A DNA stretch of 64,000 bases from Phymorhynchus buccinoides (GCA_017654935.2 CM065713.1:12429071-12493070); one strand, 5' to 3'. Shown: positions 43,251 to 53,919, counted from the first letter of the stretch. Notes: generated by a model from the sequence alone, not told the origin. Made by a program: numbers and translations.

Positions 43251-43600
43251 GTGGCAGAGTGGTTAATTAAGACGTTCGCCTGCCAAATGTAATGCGTGAC
43301 TGCAACGTGAGTGACCCGGGTTCAAATCCCCGGCCTCCTCGCCCTTTCTTTTCACGGCAGTTGAAAGTCGGTAAGAGCTACAGGGAGAAATCCCACTGCC
43401 TGGTATGGCCAAATTGATAGCTAGGTTTTCCAAGTGTGCCCACACCCCCTCCTCATCCTGTGCCGTGCCCCCCCCCCCCCCCCCCCCAAAACAAAACAAA
43501 TTGGGTAGGCGCTGCACTTGCGACGACGCGCTCTCCGGGGGAGAGCAGTCCGAATTTCACAGAGATAAGTCTCCGTGACTAGAATATACCAAATACCAAA
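43249..43600 (+). mobile_element. tRNA-derived SINE, subfamily A
   Basis: The head has a pol III box A (GTGGCAGAGTGGTTAA, about 43251) and box B (GGTTCAAATCC, 43319-43329). The body contains TATGGCCAAATTGATAGCTA and a C run. The 3' part, GAATTTCACAGAGATAAGTC followed by ATACCAAATACCAAAT, is shared with other local SINEs. The reverse copy at 55203-55605 has the same layout. Confidence 0.88.
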
Positions 43601-43698
43601 TAGGAATGATGAAGCAAATCAACATGTCATTCTTGAAGGAAGGTCCAGTAAAGGATGTACATGTTCAAAACACCAGTCAAGAAGAAACGGAAGCCAAA

Positions 43699-43944
43699 TT
43701 AACCCTTTCACCGCCAAAGTCGCATTTTAGCACCACAGTGATTTAACACGTATGCCACTAAAAGGCATCAAATTGGGGTCTATTATCCAAAACCCCTATA
43801 GTCTTAGCTTTGGGAAATAAGGATATACCTTATTTTACACATGTCACAGTAGAATCCCCAATACTGCAGATGGATTTTGTTCTCTATCCAGGTAAATTTA
43901 ATGGGAATTCTTGCCTGAAATATGGCTGGCGGTGAAAGGGTTAA
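43699..43944. mobile_element. TTAA-flanked MITE, copy 1 (piggyBac-like)
   Basis: Inverted ends TTAACCCTTTCACCGCCA and TGGCGGTGAAAGGGTTAA enclose about 210 bp of non-coding DNA (TCACAGTAGAATCCCCAATA inside). TTAA target sites and CCC ends are the hallmark of piggyBac transposition. There is no transposase. Confidence 0.88.
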
Positions 43945-44010
43945 TAAACACAGCACAAAAAACAACAACTAATCATCAATGCAAACGGGAAGAGCAAAAA
44001 TGTAAAGTAA

Positions 44011-44255
44011 TTAACCCTTTCACTGCCAAAGTCGCATTTAAGCAACACAGTGATTTAACACCTATGTCATTAAAAGGCATAAAATTGGGGTCTATTATCC
44101 AAAGACCTTATTGCCTTAGTTTTGGTAAGTAAAGCTAGACCTTATTTTATATATGTCACAGTAGAATCCCCAATACTGCAGATGGATTTTGTTCTCTATC
44201 CAGGTAAATTTAATGGGAATTCTTGCCTGAAATATGGCTGGCGGTGAAGGGTTAA
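44011..44255. mobile_element. TTAA-flanked MITE, copy 2
   Basis: Same family as 43699-43944 (left end CACTGCCA). The following about 65 bp duplicate the sequence after copy 1, so the MITE and its flank were probably duplicated together. Confidence 0.88.
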
Positions 44256-44324
44256 TAAACACAGCATAACAAAAAAAACCTAATCATCAATGCAAACGGG
44301 AAGAGCAAAAATGTAAACTAATTA

Positions 44325-45060
44325 AAGTACATGGCCAACTACGACCACCAGTTCTCTCCCCTGACAACATCTCTGTGCTGGACCGAGACAGCAGATGGTT
44401 CCAGAGAATTGAATTGAATTGAACCTTTATTTTACAACGGTAAAAGCATTGGCATACAGTAGCCATTTTTCATACTTGCCGTTAACATACACAAACAAAT
44501 AGATGACACATAAAGCGAACTGATGCTAATAAAAAACATAGTCTTAAAACACATAATCATATGAAGGTACGTTAATAAACAGATAAACACACAAAAAACG
44601 AAGCATAATCATCCATAGTACAAAAAAGAAAAGAACTCAACAACAGAACATATGACAACAATATTAAAATCATTGCAGAGAGAGAGAAATGAAATGAAAT
44701 GAAATGATATGACACTTTATTTTACAACGGTAGAAATATTGACAGACGATTGCCATTTTTCTTACTTGCCGTTAACATAAACACATCGACATAAAACATA
44801 AGGTAATAGACAATGACAAATTAGCAGTACTAACATGTAGTCTGAAACCATGCACCATACACCCAATATAAGAAAGCAAGCACGCTACACCATACATTGA
44901 GAGAGGGGTGAAGGAGGCCATCTACATCGCGGCCGCCAAGCCCACGCTGAACCGTGACCGTGGGAGACACACCATGCCCGCGGCTTATTCTTCCCTGGTT
45001 CAGTCATGCGCCGTGGGTGCAGCCTTGAGCTGTACTCACGATCGTGTGCACTGAACCGCC
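44325..45060 (+). pseudogene. GIY-YIG/Penelope-type C-terminal fragment, interrupted
   Basis: The plus frame reads SVLDRDSRWFQR just before 44402 and resumes at about 44905 with GVKEAIYIAAAKPTLNRDRG. This is the conserved end of RT/GIY-YIG proteins (EAIYI...LNRDRG landmarks). A retroposon of about 500 bp (44403-44900) splits it. Only the extreme C-terminus is present. Confidence 0.6.
44403..44900 (-). mobile_element. Retroposon insert with two related 3' ends
   Basis: CTTTATTTTACAACGGTA and TTACTTGCCGTTAACATA occur at about 44424-44490 and 44712-44785. They are preceded by (GAATT)n and (GAAAT)n tails, i.e. minus-strand retroposon 3' ends. CCAGAGA/GAGAGA at the borders may be a target-site duplication. 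Confidence 0.6.
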
Positions 45061-45869
45061 AGTGGCCTCCCAGCAGACGACGCTGACGAAGGTGAGCCTA
45101 AGCTTTAGCTGAGTGAAACTGTTTTAAAATTCGTTTTGATCAAACTCGTTATACTTTGTACATCGAGTTCAGACAGAACATAATATCCAATACAAATAAT
45201 ACAGTGCATAGGGAAAACAGACATATGATAATGGAATGTTGGCATAAATTGAGGTTTTTATTTTTTCATGATGGAGCAAAGATTCCTTGTTAATACACAG
45301 AAAACCGAATTGAGTTATCTTGTCTACTTTTTATTTTATAATTATTTGAAGTTTGGCATTCGAAATAGATCATTTGCAGTAATCGGGCCTAGAACTAGAA
45401 GATACAACTTTGCCTCTTTGTTTCTATTGACTTGATTGAGAGAAAAAAAATCAAATAAACAAAGAAATAGTTCAAAATTGTCTTTCATGTTGTGGATACT
45501 GGTAGAACACATAAAAATAGACTTATGAATATGCCCGAAATAGAAACTTGATATTTTGGGGGTTGTTGACTATTTTTGGCTTTTGCTAAGAACATTCTGA
45601 GCGACTTATGTAGTTTTTTTTGCACATGCACCGTCACAATTTTTCAAACGTTTCTCCAATTAAGTTTCTCCAGCAAAGATCACTAATAACGTTATAATTA
45701 TGACGGTCAAGGGGGCTTCGGACACGGACACGACAACACATTTATGATGGCACCCCTCCCCCACCCCACCCGTAATAGGATGTTTATACATAAAGAGTGA
45801 ACTCAAGTATGTCCATAACATGATTATTGTGTTCATAAATCCATTCATTTCATTAAGGCACTGTTGAAA
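45061..45869. other. Remainder of the segmental duplication and host DNA
   Basis: 45141-45185 (TACATCGAGTTCAGACAGAA) and 45645-45690 (CTCCAGCAAAGATCAC) continue the copy of 43145-43245. The 450 bp between is A/T-rich and unrecognised. Confidence 0.55.
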
Positions 45870-46195
45870 TCTTCTTCTTCAATCGCTCAGACTGTCAATT
45901 ATGAGCACAGATGCGTCATGCTGCTGTCATGCGCCTAACTAAGAAGTAGTTAGGCCCAGCAAGTCCGACTTCAGCTGGAGGAAACCTTTTTGAAATCATT
46001 TCTTGAAAAAAAAGCCGGAGAATGGACCGGTGGTAAGGCAGAAAGATAGTCGATGACAGTAAAGCAAAGGGAAAAGGCAGAGTTGAAGAGAGTGACAGAT
46101 GAGAGGAAATTACAAGCACAGAACTTCCAGAAGGTGGGGGAACTATTTATACAAAAGACCCACCGGTATCCCCACGGGGGCACTGTTGAAATGAA
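45870..46195. repeat. Dispersed repeat R1, copy 4
   Basis: CAATCGCTCAGACTG, ATGCGCCTAACTAAGAAGTA, GCCCAGCAAGTCCGACTT, ACTTCCAGAAGGTGGGGGAA and CGGTATCCCC. The first part matches about 32805-32880. Confidence 0.75.
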
Positions 46196-46309
46196 GGGAT
46201 GAAACAAAAAAAACACCCCACAAAATGCACAAGTACAAAGTGTCTGTAATGCTGTTCCATTATCTTCTTTCAAAGACCCCCCCCCCACGTCATGTGTCAC
46301 ATTCCTCTT

Positions 46310-46398
46310 CAGCTAGGAAGATTTCTTAGGATTTCTTACCAGCTATAAGAGGGAAAACACGTGAAAACCGTGATTTCGACACGTGACGTGGTGGGTCT
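46310..46398. mobile_element. Fold-back family R3, partial copy 2
   Basis: TTCTTACCAGCTATAAGAGG then ACGTGACGTGGTGGGTCT; a TTAA-type element is inserted at the following TTAA. Confidence 0.65.
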
Positions 46399-46850
46399 TT
46401 AACTTTTACCGGATCATGCTTTTGACTACACGGACACGATGGCGGGGGTCTTCCACGACCCCCTACTCAGCAAAGAGCAAATTCCGAGGTGTTTATCCCT
46501 GTCCGGATGGCGGGGGTCTCCCACGACCCCTACTTGTCAAAGAGGCACCATGTGTTTATCCCTGTCCGGATGGCGGGGGTCTCCCACGACCCCTACTCAA
46601 TGCACTGCAGTGCTCTTTAAAGTAGGGGTCGTGGGAGACCCCCGTCATCCGGACAGGTATATCAAAATTACGCGTCATTTTACGTCATATATATTTTATA
46701 CACATTAATAAAATTTAACACACTTAAAGCCATTTACGTTTTGGACAAAGTCATGAAATTTCAAGAAGATTGCTTAAATAGTTTTAGAGATATAACATGT
46801 TTTGTGTGTCAAGGGGTCGTGGGCGACCCCAGAAGTCCGGTAAAGGTTAA
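46399..46850. mobile_element. Second TTAA-flanked element (452 bp) with strong hairpin
   Basis: Inverted ends TTAACTTTTACCGGA and TCCGGTAAAGGTTAA are flanked by the TTAA target. Inside, CCGGATGGCGGGGGTC(T)CCCACGACCCC occurs three times directly and once inverted. The last two form 37-bp arms (46565-46601 and about 46619-46656) with one mismatch. It has no coding capacity. piggyBac-type mobilisation is inferred from TTAA. Confidence 0.75.
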
Positions 46851-47459
46851 AGCAAGTTTGCACAGAATGTATTCAAAGATCCCCTTCTCTTCCTCGTTGT
46901 GGATTTCTGTTGTTCTTCGCAAGCTACACAATACAACAAGCACTCAGAGTAATACTGAAGACATGGGGAGAACACGTAATTACTTGATTCATTATTTAAA
47001 TAAAGTAATATCGAGTCATTAGATAAGTTCAGACACGGAACGATATAGTATTCAGGCAGTTTTGGGAATTGTTTGCGTTTGAAAATTGAGCAAAAAGAAA
47101 TATGGAATAATAACAACTTTTCCCCCTTGGTATATCTACATTGTTATCCTAGACACTACCCCACCTCACGTTTTGGATATATTAACCCCTTCATTGTCGT
47201 AGATATATTGATAAATTATCTTTTATTTAATCTTAACATCGACGAAAGAACTGTTAGACTCAATCCGAGAAAAATGGTCTAGATATATATATCTTTCCTG
47301 GCTTGTGTCTCAAACAAAGAATTAGCATTCCAGAATTATGACATGAAAATTTAACACCATCAATGACATCACACTTCAGTACTACACACGGGAGCAGGCA
47401 GGCAAGGGGTTAATTTATTTTCCTTGTTTCGACAGTCTGTGATACAGCATATATCACAA
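46851..47459. other. Host non-coding DNA, nothing recognised
   Basis: A/T-rich; no gene or named repeat. Confidence 0.4.
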
Positions 47460-47725
47460 ACAGTTACATTCGTGGGGCTGAGTAGGTGGTGTCCTGATCA
47501 GGCTCCACTGAACTCCACCGAAGTGACTCAGCAGCAGTGCAGTGTCTCCTCGGTTGGTTGCCTCCTGACGGCCCAACATAGATTGATCCCCGCTTGGACT
47601 GCTGGTCTCGGATTCTGCGACCTGAACAAGCCGGGGTGTGGCTGCGAGTTGGGATTCAGAACCAGTGGCGTGGGAGCAACGCCACTGTACGACCCAGAAG
47701 ATGGGACAGCAAAAAAACAACGCAA
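47460..47725. repeat. Dispersed repeat family R2, copy 1
   Basis: Landmarks are AGGCTCCACTGAACTCCACC, GTTGGTTGCCTCCTGACGGC and CGCCACTGTACGACCCAGAA. Copies lie at 60100-60345 (same strand) and about 62636-62745 (opposite strand, partial). Class unknown. Confidence 0.75.
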
Positions 47726-47819
47726 AAAGCATTACGTTCAGGGTCATTTCCACCTTTTTCCCTTCTGCAATCAGCTTTTCTTGATCTCTCTCCCTCCCCC
47801 CTCCCCTCCCCTCCCCTCA

Positions 47820-48030
47820 GAGGTTAAGAGAGTGGCAGATTAGAGGAAGTTACAAGCACAGAACTACCGAAAGGTGGGGGAACTATTTTGTTACGAAAGA
47901 CCCCCCCCCCCCTCCCATCCCACCGCCCATCCCCCGGTATCCCCACGGGGAGAGACTCGTGGAGAGGGTTGGATCGTCCAACTCCCCGTATGGAGGCACG
48001 AGGCATCCACACACCCACTGTTCTGGGGTG
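47820..48030. repeat. Dispersed repeat R1, partial copy 5
   Basis: GGCAGATTAGAGGAAGTTAC, GGTGGGGGAACTATT, CGGTATCCCCACGGGGAGAG and CCCCGTATGGAGGCACGAGG. Confidence 0.75.
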
Positions 48031-48036
48031 ATTTAT

Positions 48037-48221
48037 TTATAAGGAGGTAGATTGAACCAAGTTCAGAAGCTTCTGCTCAACATCTTGCATCTTCTCCTTC
48101 TGATCCAACAGCATGCGCCAGTTCTCACTCTGCCGGTAGTTGAGCATTTTTAGTTGCCGCTGAAGTTTGGTCAATGTCAGGGGAATCTTCTTCTCAATGT
48201 CTTCCTGTGTTTCTTCCTCGC
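48037..48221 (-). CDS. TRPM-like channel gene, last coding exon (coiled coil)
   Basis: The acceptor is a long T tract followed by GGGCAG at 48222-48227. The exon enters in phase 1 (completing a Gly codon) and encodes EEETQEDIEKKIPLTL, then KLQRQLKMLNYRQSENW and DQKEKMQDVEQKLLNLV, ending at TAA (48037-48039). Leucines spaced in heptads indicate a coiled coil, as at the C-terminus of TRPM channels, where it drives tetramer assembly. AATAAA overlaps the region just after the stop. The intron upstream is 5.6 kb. Confidence 0.72.
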
Positions 48222-48690
48222 CTGCCCAAAAAAAAAAAAAAAAAAAAAAAAAAATGTTTTAAAGGTATTATTATTAGGTAAATATGAAATAGTGAGTCTA
48301 AGAGAGAGAATGAAGGATGAACTTGGGTCTGTATTGTTGTGGCAACTACTTTCACTTTGCTAGGCGAATCGGTCGGTGCCTTTACTAACTGTGGTAAAAC
48401 AAGGGAGTTAATTTACGAGAAGTTCCTGCCCCTTATTCCTTGTATTATTAGGTATTAGGAATGGCAGTGATTTAATGCTCCAAAATAATAGATGACTTTG
48501 ACAAAAAAACCAGATGCTTGTGGCAAAGGAAAAGACCCTAACCCTAACCACGGAAAGAACCAAGAAATAGAGCAGGAGGGTGTAAATCTACATATTTGCC
48601 GAGAAATCGATGTACAAAGCCATGCACTTATACTATTTTTTTTGCTGGAACCATTCCTTTTTTTGGTTGATACATTTTAAGTCATTAGGT
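48222..48690. other. Intronic DNA with telomere-like and duplicated segment
   Basis: Apart from the intron acceptor, 48525-48640 is a reverse copy of part of the 26.6-28.0 kb duplication (CCCTAACCCTAACCACGGAA; GAACCAAGAAATAGAGCAGG). Confidence 0.65.
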
Positions 48691-48930
48691 ATTGGGTACT
48701 ATTATAGTCACAGAGGCGTATCTGTGAAATTCGGGTTGCTCCCACCTGGAGAGCGCGTCGCAGCCTGAGGCACGCCACCCAATGTTTGTTTTGTTTTTGG
48801 TTTTTGCATGCGATTTTTGTGTGACTGATGAGGGAGGGTGGAGGGGGGGAAGGGGGTAAATTTTGACCAAATGACTACTTTTTCGTTCGTTGCCACTGGG
48901 TTTAACGTATGCTAAGTGCATGGGCACACG

Positions 48931-48961
<31 letters not shown>

Positions 48962-48975
48962 TCAAAGACCCACCA
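48690..48975 (-). mobile_element. tRNA-SINE 3' part, subfamily B
   Basis: Reverse orientation: TATAGTCACAGAGGCGTATC, GAAATTCGGGTTGCTCCCAC, GGGACCTCGGTTTATCGTCT. The tRNA-like head is missing. Confidence 0.8.
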
Positions 48976-49019
48976 CGTCCTTCCATGAGCGAAAATTACC
49001 GTGTTCACGTATCCCCCCC

Positions 49020-49345
49020 CCCCTCTCTTCCGCTGGTAAGAAATCTTAAAGACCCACCAGATCACGTGTCAAAATCACGGGTTTCACGCATTTTTCCCTC
49101 TTATAGCTGGTAAGACATTTTGTTTTGGACCAGGTTTGACTCTCATACAAATGTCCTCCAAATTGAAAACGAAGCATCATTTTAAAGAGTCAGCCTCAAT
49201 TTGAAGTTGGGGACATTTGTATGTGGGTCACAGCAACCTAGACAAAAAAACGAGGGACTTAATCGCGGTGGTTCAGTGTGTCTTTAAGAAATATTTTCGA
49301 GGGAGAGAAGGAAAATAGCCTACATGTGACGTGGTGGGTCTTTAA
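49020..49345. mobile_element. Fold-back family R3, copy 3
   Basis: GGTAAGAAATCTTAAAGACC, CCCTCTTATAGCTGGTAAGA, ACAAATGTCC...GGACATTTGT and TGACGTGGTGGGTCTTTAAA. Same organisation as 42455-42720 in inverted order. Confidence 0.65.
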
Positions 49346-49371
49346 ACGCTACGTCACATGCTGTAAGAGTG

Positions 49372-49770
49372 GCGCACAGAGGTAAGGCATTCCGCCTCGT
49401 ACACGATATAACCCGAGGTTCGAACCTGCGCATGCAGGGGGATTTTTCTTCTCACTCTGCACTAGGCCTTACGGTCTGAACGTGGAGTCTTTCGGATGAG
49501 ACGATAACAAACCGAGGTCCCGTACGTGTGCCCATGCACTTAGCACATGCTAAACCCAGCAGCAACGAAAACAAGTTGTCATTTGCTCCAAATTGACCCC
49601 ATTCCCTCCCTTTCTTTCATCATCAGTCACACAAAAATCGGAAGCAAAAAAAAAAAAAGAAGAAAAAAGGGTGGCACGCCTCTGACTGCAACGCGCTTTC
49701 CAGGTGGGAGCAACCCGAATTTCACAGAGACGCCTATGTGACTATAAAATACCAACTACCTATTAGCAAA
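49372..49770 (+). mobile_element. tRNA-derived SINE, subfamily B, complete
   Basis: Box A-like AGTGGCGCACAGAGGTAAGG (about 49370) and box B GGTTCGAACCT (49417-49427). A body with TCTTTCGGATGAGACGATAA follows, and a tail with GGTGGGAGCAACCCGAATTT and TGTGACTATAAAATACC. Confidence 0.88.
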
Positions 49771-49839
49771 TAAACCTGACGAGGGCAACACTTTGCAGGA
49801 AACTGAAGCAAAAAAGAAAAATAGAAAGAAAACAAGCGC

Positions 49840-50570
49840 GAAATCGCAATAGTTTGTGGCACACGGTCTATTTTTACCACTCCAATCATGAGTTACCTCC
49901 CCTGGCTTTTCAATAATTTTAATCTGTAAACCAGGGCCTGTATTCACGTTGAGATAGCATGAGACTTAGCATGATGCTAACTTAGAAGCTCTTCCAATGT
50001 CCTATAGGATTTAATAGGACTTTTGGAAGAGCTTCTAAGTTAGCATGATGCTAAGTCTCATGCTATCTCAATGTGAATACAGGCCCAGAATGTTATCTCT
50101 GCACCCTTTCGTAACTTTTTATATCTTTTGGAAAACATTTAAAACTATGTATCCTACTTATACTCATCGAAAGAAGCACCGCATACTCGTCGTGTCTGTT
50201 GTAGTGTCTGTATTACGTATGTTTATTATTTTGTACGCTTTTAAAATACATCATTTTAAAGAGCGGCCTCAATGCTTGTAGTGGTGCCATAGCCGATGAA
50301 GTTTAACCGAGGCGTGGTTACCGCTACACCTATCTGTATTAATAAAAAAAATCGGGACTTTACTGGTTTCGTACTGCCTCCGGGCATTGCCTCCAGTATT
50401 GTTCCAACCATATTTGTATTTACAAATGTCCCATATGTGTCTGATTCAGACCAAGAGGACGCAAAACTCCATTTACTTTCTTGTAGCCTCGATTTGAAGT
50501 GCGACAATTTTGGAACGACAGACCGACCGACAAAGTGAGTTATAGGTTTGTGGCTTGAGCCACAAACAAA
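49840..50570. mobile_element. DNA-transposon-like repeat with TTTGTGGC ends, copy 1
   Basis: Shares TTTGTGGCAC near its left side, GGCTTTTCAATAATTTTAAT, CTCATCGAAAGAAGCACCGC and a right end GGTTTGTGGCTTGAGCCACA with the repeat at 56815-57390. The central parts (50281-50500 and 57181-57305) are unrelated, suggesting subfamilies with swapped interiors. A Harbinger-like MITE is inserted in this copy. Confidence 0.65.
49935..50086. mobile_element. Palindromic Harbinger-like MITE with 3-bp target duplication
   Basis: GGCCTGTATTCAC at the left and GTGAATACAGGCC at the right are ends of an almost perfect palindrome of about 152 bp (GATAGCATGAGACTTAGCAT in the arms). CAG flanks both sides. The related repeat at 57014-57030 keeps the empty site (AAACCAGAATG), confirming a CAG duplication. 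Three-base CWG/TWA targets are typical of PIF/Harbinger. Confidence 0.88.
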
Positions 50571-50829
50571 AAAAGAAGAATATAATGAAAGTATGCCTTT
50601 CAGTGACAAGAATACAGAACTGTTAAAGAGTTTCAACTATTCTTCACAATTATTAATGAATGCGATAATTATTACGTGCCCAAGAAATTGACACACTCCA
50701 AAAGTCAAAGATCAACGAGGCACAGTTAGTGTAAGGGACACATTAAGCTTTAGGTAAATACGCCACCCTACACACTTTGTAGAGAGATTAAATGCAGCGG
50801 TTGACAAGATTAAATATTGCAAGAGAGTA
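50571..50829. other. Intronic DNA, nothing recognised
   Basis: No gene or repeat identified between the transposon-like repeat and the palindromic MITE. Confidence 0.4.
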
Positions 50830-51041
50830 GGTGAAGACGGGGTAAAAAGCCCATGGGCGGGTAAGAAGCCCATGCCAATTATCTCATGAAGTAAAGAAAC
50901 GTTGTCAAATTTGCCCATGAGACGAATGCTAAACATTAACACTCGTCTCATGGGCAAAATGTGACTGAAATTTGCTTCATTTCATGAGATAATTGGCATG
51001 GGCTTCTTACCCACCCATGGGCGTTTTACCCCGTCTTCCCC
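50830..51041. mobile_element. Palindromic TA-target MITE, copy 3 (212 bp)
   Basis: Same family as 32884-33096 and 39589-39802. TA flanks at 50828-50829 and 51042-51043. Arms carry AAGAAGCCCATGCCAATTAT, a subfamily change from CCCACCCC. Confidence 0.92.
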
Positions 51042-51499
51042 TACTCTACCAACCTATCACATTTGGGCTCTGTAATTATTTTTTTGTTTTTTGTACAATT
51101 GAACTAAAAAGAATCAAACCGCTACACTCACACAAGCACATGAAGATGAAATAAACAATAAACGCGGTGAATAAAACCAAAATGTTCGTCTTTAAACAAC
51201 GACTTTGTTGTTTATTTACTCGCTTGTTTTGCAACACAAATGCTTGATGTTTGGGGTGCCCATGCCCGAATCTTTCATTGACAACGTCATAACATTTCAG
51301 CAAGATTCAATGAACGGTGTTGAAAATAGGAAGCAAAAAGTAAAAGTATGGGTGCAAACACACCCACGGGGTACGGGAAGGGTTCAAAAGACTTTGACGA
51401 GGCGAACGAAGACAACACACTAAACTTAACAATGACCGCAGTGAATGGATGATGTGAACATCTACTGACAATAAAGTAAAATATAATTAAAATATAATA
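51042..51499. other. Intronic DNA, nothing recognised
   Basis: No supportable gene; short unrelated frames only. Confidence 0.4.
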
Positions 51500-52037
51500 C
51501 AGTGGTCGGCGCTTTATAAAGCCATTTTTGCACCGATGAAAAATGGCTTTAATAAGCGGCGGATTTAATAACCGGCGGTCCAGGATTACGTCATTTTCGA
51601 ACACTTTTTTTTTTTTTTTGCTTCTCTTTTGTTTACGTCAGTCACACTTTCACACTTTCTTTCGTCATTTACACTTGCTTGAATCTAAACACAACTTCAC
51701 AAGGCCTCTTAAACGTGTGGAACCTTTGTTTTTTTTTTATTGACTGACATTCTTTTCTAAACTCAGTCACTTCGTGATACACGTGAGCGTGCACATAAAT
51801 ATGTCTTGAGTGACACAAGTGACGTATTTTCTACGCCAAGCAAAAAGAAAAGAAAAGAAAAAAGAACAAAATCGTGTGAGTTTTAGTCACAAACTATGTG
51901 ATTTCTCTAAGAAAAGTGGTTTTATTAAGCGGCTTTTTTTAATACATAGCATATAGTGAACAATCCGGACCGTAAGAAATCGGCTCTAATAAGCGGCTGG
52001 CTCTATTAACTGCGGTTTTATAAAGCGGCGACCACTG
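51500..52037. mobile_element. pogo/Tigger-like non-autonomous element (538 bp)
   Basis: Ends CAGTGGTCGGCGCTTTATAA and GGTTTTATAAAGCGGCGACC followed by ACTG form inverted repeats flanked by TA (51498-51499, 52038-52039). Subterminal repeats of AATAAGCGGC occur at both sides. CAGT-starting ends plus TA targets are typical of pogo/Tigger. No transposase is encoded. Confidence 0.8.
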
Positions 52038-52589
52038 TATAAGTAACTATATTTTTTTAAGACGTGGTGGCAAAGATATCAGAATAACGCCGCAAAAGTC
52101 AAAGCCAAGAAAAAACTAATCCACCAACCTATCAAATTTGGATACTGTAACTACACACAAGTTGCAAAGATATCCGTTTATAAGTCATAAGTCGTAAGTT
52201 TCTTTATTGGCCATTGGCATTGTACAACGCACATGGAAACTTTTTGTCTTCCACCATGTAAAATAAGATGAGATATATCCAAAACAAAAATATCAACTAA
52301 AAAATATGAAACCAAAATTTACATTCAAACAAATATGTAACTCTCACTCCACACCCAATCACCCATCCGCTTTCCGCTCTCTTGCTCACTCATGATGCAA
52401 CCCACCACCACTTCCGACTTAATTTTTAACCTTCTTTTCTTTTTTTACTTGTTCCCTTTCTCTTTTTTTTTCTTTTTCTTTTTTCCTTGAAAAAAATTAA
52501 TTCCTAAGGTCAAATGTAAATGTCAAGAAAGTAATTGGTACTAAAACAGTATGTATTTTTGTAAGCGCACTAACAAATTTAGGGAGCTG
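52038..52589. other. Intronic DNA with a retroposon tail
   Basis: AAGTTTCTTTATTGGCCATT and TGTACAACGCACATGG near 52195-52245 look like a minus-strand retroposon 3' end. The rest is unrecognised. Confidence 0.4.
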
Positions 52590-53105
52590 AACAGCAACAA
52601 CAACAAAATGTGACAAAAAATGTGAAAATTATGTTTTCAAGGGCAAACTTCAACAGTCAGCGCAAATTGAGAGACACACACCAAACAAAAAGCTAACAAA
52701 AAATTCTCAAACATGTACTTTTTGTGGCATAGAAGATGAAACTTTAGTCCACCTTTTCTGGACTTGTAACCATGCTCAGGTTTTTTGGACAAACTTTATT
52801 TCTTGGATTCATGACGTTTGTAACCATACACAGAATTTTAGTCTTTCAGAAACTCTAGTTTTGCTAGGATGGAAACAAAACCAAAAAACAGATAAAGTCA
52901 TGGATCTGATCATACTATTGGCTACATTTTATATGTTTAAATGTAAGCTAAATAAAGCAATCCCATGTTTGACAGCCTTTAAAAAGTATCTGACAAGTCG
53001 CTACTGGGTGGAATTGTCTTGTCATTCAATGGAAGGGACTATGGACAAATTTACATATAATTGGAACGCTTACAAACCTCTGATTGATAGCTGCGAGTGA
53101 AAAAA
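52590..53105 (+). pseudogene. 3' end of a Tx1/L1-like LINE (zf-RVT region)
   Basis: In the frame through 52861-53100 and its upstream extension: TCTFCGIEDETLVHLFWTC (the C-x2-C...H-x4-C zinc-binding motif after the RT), NFISWIHDV, then a LINE tail ending KPLIDSCE at TGA 53098-53100. The copy is 5'-truncated. Confidence 0.75.
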
Positions 53106-53802
53106 GTCATGTAGTACAATAAATTTATATTGATTTGTGGGCTTGTATTGTTATAACATGCCTTCTTTTATTTGTTTGTTCTTTAAAGAGATGAATTTGG
53201 CTTGATTAGAGAATGGAAATTATAAACGTTTGTTCTTACCACATAAAAAACAAACAAATTTGATTGTGTCTGACACCCTGAAGAGACCTCTTTTTGGTAT
53301 GTACATAGGCAGTAGAAGCGAACATTTACATGAATAGGAGAGAGAGAGAGGGAGGGGGGAGAGAGAGAGAGAGGGAGAAAGTTTATGTATGTTCCCGAAT
53401 GTGTATTTTTATTTGTGAGTGTACGTATTTTCTATGTATATTTGTAGTAATGTTGTGTTACATGATTTATGTTTGCATGTTTGTTTAAAAATGGAAAAAA
53501 AACCACCTCTTGGTAATCACTACTTATTATTATATAAAATGTCCAACCTTCTCATTTCAACATGATTACAAACTCAGTCACTCACTCATTCACTCTATCA
53601 AATCAGTAACACAAAGAAACACTTTATATTTCAAATGCAATTTATTGTTTGACTGATTGATACACTTTTATATATGTTATGTTATCCATATATGCTTAAT
53701 ATTGAAAATGCATATTGATGGATGGGTGGGTGAGAGAACGAAGGAATTGTGGAGTGGAAGGAAGAGAGAGGGAAATAAAATATGTTATAACAAAAAGCTC
53801 AC
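53106..53802. other. LINE 3' UTR and intronic DNA
   Basis: Continues the LINE 3' UTR to about 53500 with a (GA)n stretch at 53337-53380. Then non-coding DNA up to the host splice donor. Confidence 0.45.
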
Positions 53803-53865
53803 CTGTTGTACCCAGAACTTTCTTGATCTGCTCAGACTCAATGACCATCACACCTGCGTGCATTC
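53803..53865 (-). CDS. TRPM-like channel gene, short exon
   Basis: The donor is G|GTGAGC at 53802-53803 and the acceptor GGGCAG ends at 53866. The polypyrimidine tract is weak, which lowers certainty. The exon is 63 bp, phase 1 in and out, and encodes MHAGVMVIESEQIKKVLGTT. It joins in frame both to the S6-proximal exon upstream and to the coiled-coil exon downstream. Confidence 0.6.
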
Positions 53866-53919
53866 CTGCCCATCACATTACGCCATATTAGGATAATGGC
53901 GATCATAATTAAGGTGTAG

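Noticed and set aside
43249..43330. Functional tRNA gene
   Set aside because: Box A and box B are present, but the anticodon arm does not fold and the segment continues into a SINE body repeated elsewhere.
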